A stretch of DNA of 64,000 bases from MH13 sp042140245 (GTDB lineage: Bacteria; Pseudomonadota; Alphaproteobacteria; Rhizobiales; MH13): contig NZ_CP159483.1 in NCBI RefSeq assembly GCF_042140245.1, positions 868,001-932,000 of the forward strand, written 5' to 3'. Positions within the stretch are counted from its first letter, which is position 1, and the number at the start of each line of letters is the position of its first letter. The translations under genes and the position numbers were made by a program. Positions 61,021 to 64,000 of this stretch are shown here, piece after piece. The notes beneath the pieces were generated by a model, which had not been told where the DNA came from, did no database searches, and worked only from the letters and a program-made list of their open reading frames with translations.

Positions 61021-62091
61021 TTGGACCTCACGCGTCGTCACTTCGTTGCTGTCTGCGCTGGGCTTGGGGTCACACCACTTTCACTGCTCACCAGCGCTTC
61101 CGGCGCACCGGCTTTCTTGTCAGCCTATCGCGACCCTGCTGGAACCTTTGGTGTCGCTGCGCTTGATGAAGCTGGCGCTGTTCTCTTCACCGAGGCCTTA
61201 CCCGCCAGGGGCCACGACACGGTGGTTTCGCCTGACCAACGTTGGGCGGTCACCTTTGCGCGCAGGCCAGGGCGTTTCGCGTTGGTGATGGATTTGCTTC
61301 GGCGGGCGCCAGCTTTTGCCTTTGAAGCCGCGCCGGGCCGCCACTTTTATGGTCACGGGTTTTTCTCGCCCGATGGGCAACTGCTCTACGCCACCGAGAA
61401 TGACTATGATGGCGAACGCGGCCTCCTTGGTATCTACGACACCACTGATGGGTACCGTCGTATCGGTGCATTCCAGACCCATGGTATGGGGCCTCACGAA
61501 GCGCTGCTGCTTGATGATGGCTCGACAATCGCCGTTGCCAATGGCGGCATCCTCACTCACCCGGATTTTCCCCGCCAGAAGCTCAACCTTGCATCTATGG
61601 CACCATCGATCAGCTATTTGGACCGTTCAACTGGCGATCTGCTTGAACAGGTCGCTTTGCCTGCGAGCCTGCACCAGCTTTCGATCCGTCACATGACCCA
61701 AGCAGGTGATGGATCAGTGTGGTTTGGTGGACAGTATGAAGGTGCTCCGACCGACGCGGTGGCGCTTGTCGGTCGCCATCAGCGAGGCCGGGAGATTGGC
61801 CTTGTCACGCTGCCAGAGGCTGAGCGCGCGGCGCTGCGACACTATGTGGGCTCCATCAAAGCAAGCGCTGACGGTGAACAGATTGCGCTGACCAGTCCGC
61901 GCGGCGGGCTTGCCATTCTGTTGGGTGCGCAAAGCCAAGCTGTTCTTCGTGTTCACACACTTGGTGATGTATGCGGTGTTGCGCCTCAAGGCCCCGATTT
62001 TGCGTTCTCAACCGGCCAGGGCTACGTCATTGGAACCGGCGAGGCGCGGGCTGATCTGAGCTGGGACAATCATTTGCGTTCGTTCACCTAG
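61021..62091 (+). CDS. DUF1513 beta-propeller-like protein
   Basis: 356 aa, beginning with a TTG codon. An N-terminal TRRHFVAVCAGLGVTPLSL twin-arginine signal suggests folded export to the periplasm. The body is repetitive beta-sheet (GHDTVVSPDQRWAVTFARRP, FFSPDGQLLYATENDYDGE, DGSVWFGGQYEG) as expected for a propeller. The family accompanies imelysin/DUF1111 clusters, function unknown. It is the last gene of the iron operon. Confidence 0.9.
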   Translation: MDLTRRHFVAVCAGLGVTPLSLLTSASGAPAFLSAYRDPAGTFGVAALDEAGAVLFTEALPARGHDTVVSPDQRWAVTFARRPGRFALVMDLLRRAPAFAFEAAPGRHFYGHGFFSPDGQLLYATENDYDGERGLLGIYDTTDGYRRIGAFQTHGMGPHEALLLDDGSTIAVANGGILTHPDFPRQKLNLASMAPSISYLDRSTGDLLEQVALPASLHQLSIRHMTQAGDGSVWFGGQYEGAPTDAVALVGRHQRGREIGLVTLPEAERAALRHYVGSIKASADGEQIALTSPRGGLAILLGAQSQAVLRVHTLGDVCGVAPQGPDFAFSTGQGYVIGTGEARADLSWDNHLRSFT

Positions 62092-62142
62092 GGTCTCAAC
62101 CCTAGGTCTCTTGCCATCACCTCATAGACCTGCCATCACACC

Positions 62143-62238
62143 CTCACCACAGGGGTGCCGCGTAGAGCCGCGGCTGAGATTTGGGCGCCAAGCCCAGGAC
62201 CCTCGAAGCTGATCTGGGTAATGCCAGCGTAGCAAGGA
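62143..62238 (+). promoter_or_regulatory. TPP riboswitch (THI element)
   Basis: The leader before the YkoF-like gene has the conserved thi-box parts in order: AGGGGTGCC (62151-62159), GGCTGAGAT (62172-62180), ACCCTCGAAGCTGATCTGGG (62199-62218) and TAATGCCAGCGTAG (62219-62232). The helix near the 5' end (CCCTC, 62141-62145) can pair with the AAGGAGG ribosome-binding site at 62234-62240, suggesting that thiamine pyrophosphate blocks translation. Confidence 0.93.
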
Positions 62239-62246
62239 GGACAGCG

Positions 62247-62855
62247 ATGTTCGCAGGCGCACAACTATCCCTCTATCCGATGACCGACACATTCGTGGAC
62301 GTCATTCTTTCCTCTCTCGATGCCCTTGATCCATGGCGTGATCGGTTGCGCATTGAGACCGATGACATCTCTACACTGGTGGTTGGTCCGCCGGAGGTGC
62401 TGTTCCCGGCGCTGCGCGATCTCTATGCGTCGGCCGCCTCTAAGGGTCACCACGTGGTGTTGCGGGCAACGCTTTCGCGCGGTTGCCCTGGCGAGCCGGA
62501 TGACCCCATTTGCCAGACGTCGGCCCTTGCCAATCCGTTTGAGCCCTTGGCCTCGCGTCAGCAGGCGGCGTTGGATGCGCTGAAATCAGCGCCCGACACC
62601 GGCCAGATCGCCGATGCGCAGTTCTCGCTCTATGTGATGGGCGCAGGTGACCACATGGCCGAGATAACGGGCTGCATCGACTTTTTGAGAAGCAGCGGGA
62701 CCTTTGATCGCTCGAAAAACTTCTGCACCCGCCTGACAGGCGATGCCGGGCCGGTCTTTGCGACCTTACAAGAAGCGTTTTGCCGGTTTGGGCCGCCCAA
62801 TGGGCACGTCACCATCGACCTGACCGTTTCGGCCAACAGCCCGTCCAAGCGCTGA
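62247..62855 (+). CDS. YkoF-like thiamine/HMP-binding protein
   Basis: 202 aa. GAQLSLYPMTDTFVDVILSSLD and DAQFSLYVMGAGDHMAEITG are two copies of the YkoF-type ligand-binding repeat. YkoF in Bacillus binds thiamine and belongs to the HMP/thiamine transport operon. A TPP riboswitch directly upstream and ABC transporter genes downstream agree. ATG at 62247 sits 7 bases after AAGGAGG; the earlier in-frame start at 62181 is inside the riboswitch. Confidence 0.9.
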   Translation: MFAGAQLSLYPMTDTFVDVILSSLDALDPWRDRLRIETDDISTLVVGPPEVLFPALRDLYASAASKGHHVVLRATLSRGCPGEPDDPICQTSALANPFEPLASRQQAALDALKSAPDTGQIADAQFSLYVMGAGDHMAEITGCIDFLRSSGTFDRSKNFCTRLTGDAGPVFATLQEAFCRFGPPNGHVTIDLTVSANSPSKR

Positions 62856-62859
62856 TCCG

Positions 62860-63657
62860 ATGCGTTCGCTCCCTCGCCCTGGGTTGAACCCCAAGGGCGG
62901 AGGGTTGATCGGTGGGTTGCCCGCTGCCCTTAGTCTGATCAGCGCCTTCGCCCTCTGGGAACTTTACGTGCATCTGTCGGGTATCTCCCCGCTCATGTTG
63001 CCTGCACCCTCGCGCGTGCTGGAACAGATGGCATTGAATCGCGAGCTGTTGTGGGCCAACACGCTGCCCACCATCCGCGCCACGTTGATGGGCTTTGCTC
63101 TGTCAGTGAGCGTGGCTTTTCTGCTTTCGGTCGTTCTTGATTTCATGCCCAGGGTGCGGCGCGCGCTGTTCCCTATCTTTGTGGTCAGCCAGACCCTACC
63201 GCTGGTGGCCATCGCCCCTTTGGTGGTGCTCTGGTTCGGTTTTGAGCTGACACCCAAAGTGCTCATCGTCGCGCTCGTCACCTTCTTCCCGATGCTTGTC
63301 GCGTTGGTCGATGGCTATGAAGCCACCGATCCAGAAATCGAGGATTTGCTGGGCTCTATGGGTGCCACCCGCCGCCGGGTGTTCCTGGCCGCGCGGCTCC
63401 CATCGGCAATGCCCTACTTTTTTGCGGGCCTACGCATCTCGATCACCTATGCGGTGGTCGCGGCGATCTTTGCCGAATATGTCGGCGCGCGCGCTGGCCT
63501 CGGCATTGTGATTTTGAATGCCAAAAACAGCTTTCGACCCGATCTGGTGTTGGCCGCCGTGGTGATTAGCTCCCTGCTCACGCTGGTGTTGTTTGCCATC
63601 ATGGCGCTGGTTCAACGCGTGGTTCTGCGCTGGCGCACCTATGGAGGTGGGCCTTGA
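62860..63657 (+). CDS. ABC transporter permease (SsuC/ThiX type), probable thiamine-precursor uptake
   Basis: 265 aa with about six membrane helices. The EAA loop (EIEDLLGSMGATRRRVFLAARLP) and SITYAVVAAIFAEYVGARAGLG are characteristic of NMT1-linked permeases. TPP-riboswitch control argues for thiamine or hydroxymethylpyrimidine rather than sulfonate as substrate. It starts 4 bases after the YkoF-like gene and its stop overlaps the ATPase start. Confidence 0.9.
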   Translation: MRSLPRPGLNPKGGGLIGGLPAALSLISAFALWELYVHLSGISPLMLPAPSRVLEQMALNRELLWANTLPTIRATLMGFALSVSVAFLLSVVLDFMPRVRRALFPIFVVSQTLPLVAIAPLVVLWFGFELTPKVLIVALVTFFPMLVALVDGYEATDPEIEDLLGSMGATRRRVFLAARLPSAMPYFFAGLRISITYAVVAAIFAEYVGARAGLGIVILNAKNSFRPDLVLAAVVISSLLTLVLFAIMALVQRVVLRWRTYGGGP

Positions 63658-64000
63658 GCGACCTAGCGCCTCAACAACAGATGCGCGCGTTGGCGGTGGA
63701 CCGAGTCAGTGTCACGTTGGGCGATACGCACGTGCTTGATGACATCTCTCTCCATGTGGAGCCTGGCGAGTTTGTTTCGATCTTAGGACCCTCGGGGTCT
63801 GGCAAATCGACGCTCTTCCGTCTGCTGACTGGGGCTGTCCGGCTCCAAAGTGGAACGATTGCCGTGGATGGTCATCCACTTGATGTGCACCAGCACGGTT
63901 TTGCTTTCATGCCGCAGTGTGATGCGCTCATGCCCTGGCGACGTATCATCGACAATCTGACGCTGGGCCTTGAGGTGCAGGGTGCAGCACGCCGCCAAGC
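63654..64000 (+). CDS. ABC transporter ATP-binding protein (partial, runs off the window)
   Basis: The first 115 codons are present. TTG at 63654 overlaps the permease stop (GGAGG lies before it). Translation gives MSDLAPQQQMRALAVDR, then VSVTLGDTHVLDDISLHVE, Walker A GPSGSGKSTLFRLLTG and the Q-loop FMPQCDALMPWRRIIDN of the SsuB/TauB/ThiZ type. It is the ATPase for the permease before it. The binding protein expected for such a system must lie beyond the edge. Confidence 0.9.
   Translation, partial: MSDLAPQQQMRALAVDRVSVTLGDTHVLDDISLHVEPGEFVSILGPSGSGKSTLFRLLTGAVRLQSGTIAVDGHPLDVHQHGFAFMPQCDALMPWRRIIDNLTLGLEVQGAARRQ

Noticed and set aside
1..64000. Insertion sequences, prophage, integrons or CRISPR arrays
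   Set aside because: No transposase, integrase, phage structural gene, terminal inverted repeats with target duplications or regularly spaced repeats were seen.

Overview
The window looks like chromosomal DNA from an alphaproteobacterium, most likely Hyphomicrobiales (Rhizobiales) or a Rhodobacterales-like marine or plant-associated heterotroph. This rests on the hemC-hemD-Mic60-like-hemY-like order at the left end, two sites resembling the Irr box (ICE) next to iron genes, several UgpC/MalK-type sugar ABC systems, and a GC-rich coding style. The exact genus cannot be read from the sequence.

Left end (1-5,800): tetrapyrrole genes hemC and hemD, then a mitofilin/Mic60-like membrane protein and a HemY-like TPR protein, then tRNA-Thr(CGT). 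Next (5,889-9,414, minus strand) is a phosphonate-type ABC transporter phnD-phnC-phnE-phnE, preceded by a well-formed Pho box, with no C-P lyase genes beside it. A large DUF2339 membrane protein and a MOSC protein follow.

12,820-26,785 is a galactoside-use island. A minus-strand group (IclR regulator, MalK-type ATPase, LysE exporter, GH2 glycosidase) is divergent from a plus-strand operon (sugar-binding protein, strong terminator, two permeases, GH36 alpha-galactosidase, SDR dehydrogenase, DgoK kinase, DgoA aldolase, SMP-30 lactonase). Together they describe import of an oligosaccharide, hydrolysis to galactose and oxidative (De Ley-Doudoroff) breakdown. The galactonate dehydratase is not in the window.

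26,855-33,643 holds a TerB-like protein, a class-I glutamine amidotransferase, bacterioferritin and its ferredoxin Bfd, then a secreted caspase-like protease next to a secreted trypsin-like protease, a winged-helix/TPR regulator and a small unknown ORF.

33,761-48,305 is the most interesting region. A twelve-gene minus-strand run begins with an SsuD-like monooxygenase, an aldo-keto reductase and a flavin reductase. This is the same trio and order as the sulfoquinovose monooxygenase (sulfo-SMO) pathway genes smoC-smoB-smoA. It continues through a hydrolase, three Gfo/Idh/MocA oxidoreductases, a complete sugar ABC transporter and mannonate dehydratase UxuA. Divergent from it are a GntR/UTRA regulator and a fourth Gfo/Idh/MocA protein. 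There is no classical GH31 sulfoquinovosidase. The fourth Gfo/Idh/MocA protein is a candidate NAD-dependent sulfoquinovosidase, so this may be a variant sulfosugar-degradation system combined with uronate-type metabolism.

48,302-56,861 carries the DabA/DabB inorganic-carbon pump with a divergent LysR regulator, an HxlR regulator facing an SRPBCC protein across a striking operator-like repeat, a cupin, an alpha/beta hydrolase and an RraA-like protein. 57,079-62,091 is a periplasmic iron-uptake cluster (imelysin, di-heme DUF1111 protein, second imelysin, DUF1513 protein) behind an Irr-box-like site. The right edge is a TPP-riboswitch-controlled ABC operon (YkoF-like protein, permease, truncated ATPase), probably for thiamine or its pyrimidine precursor.
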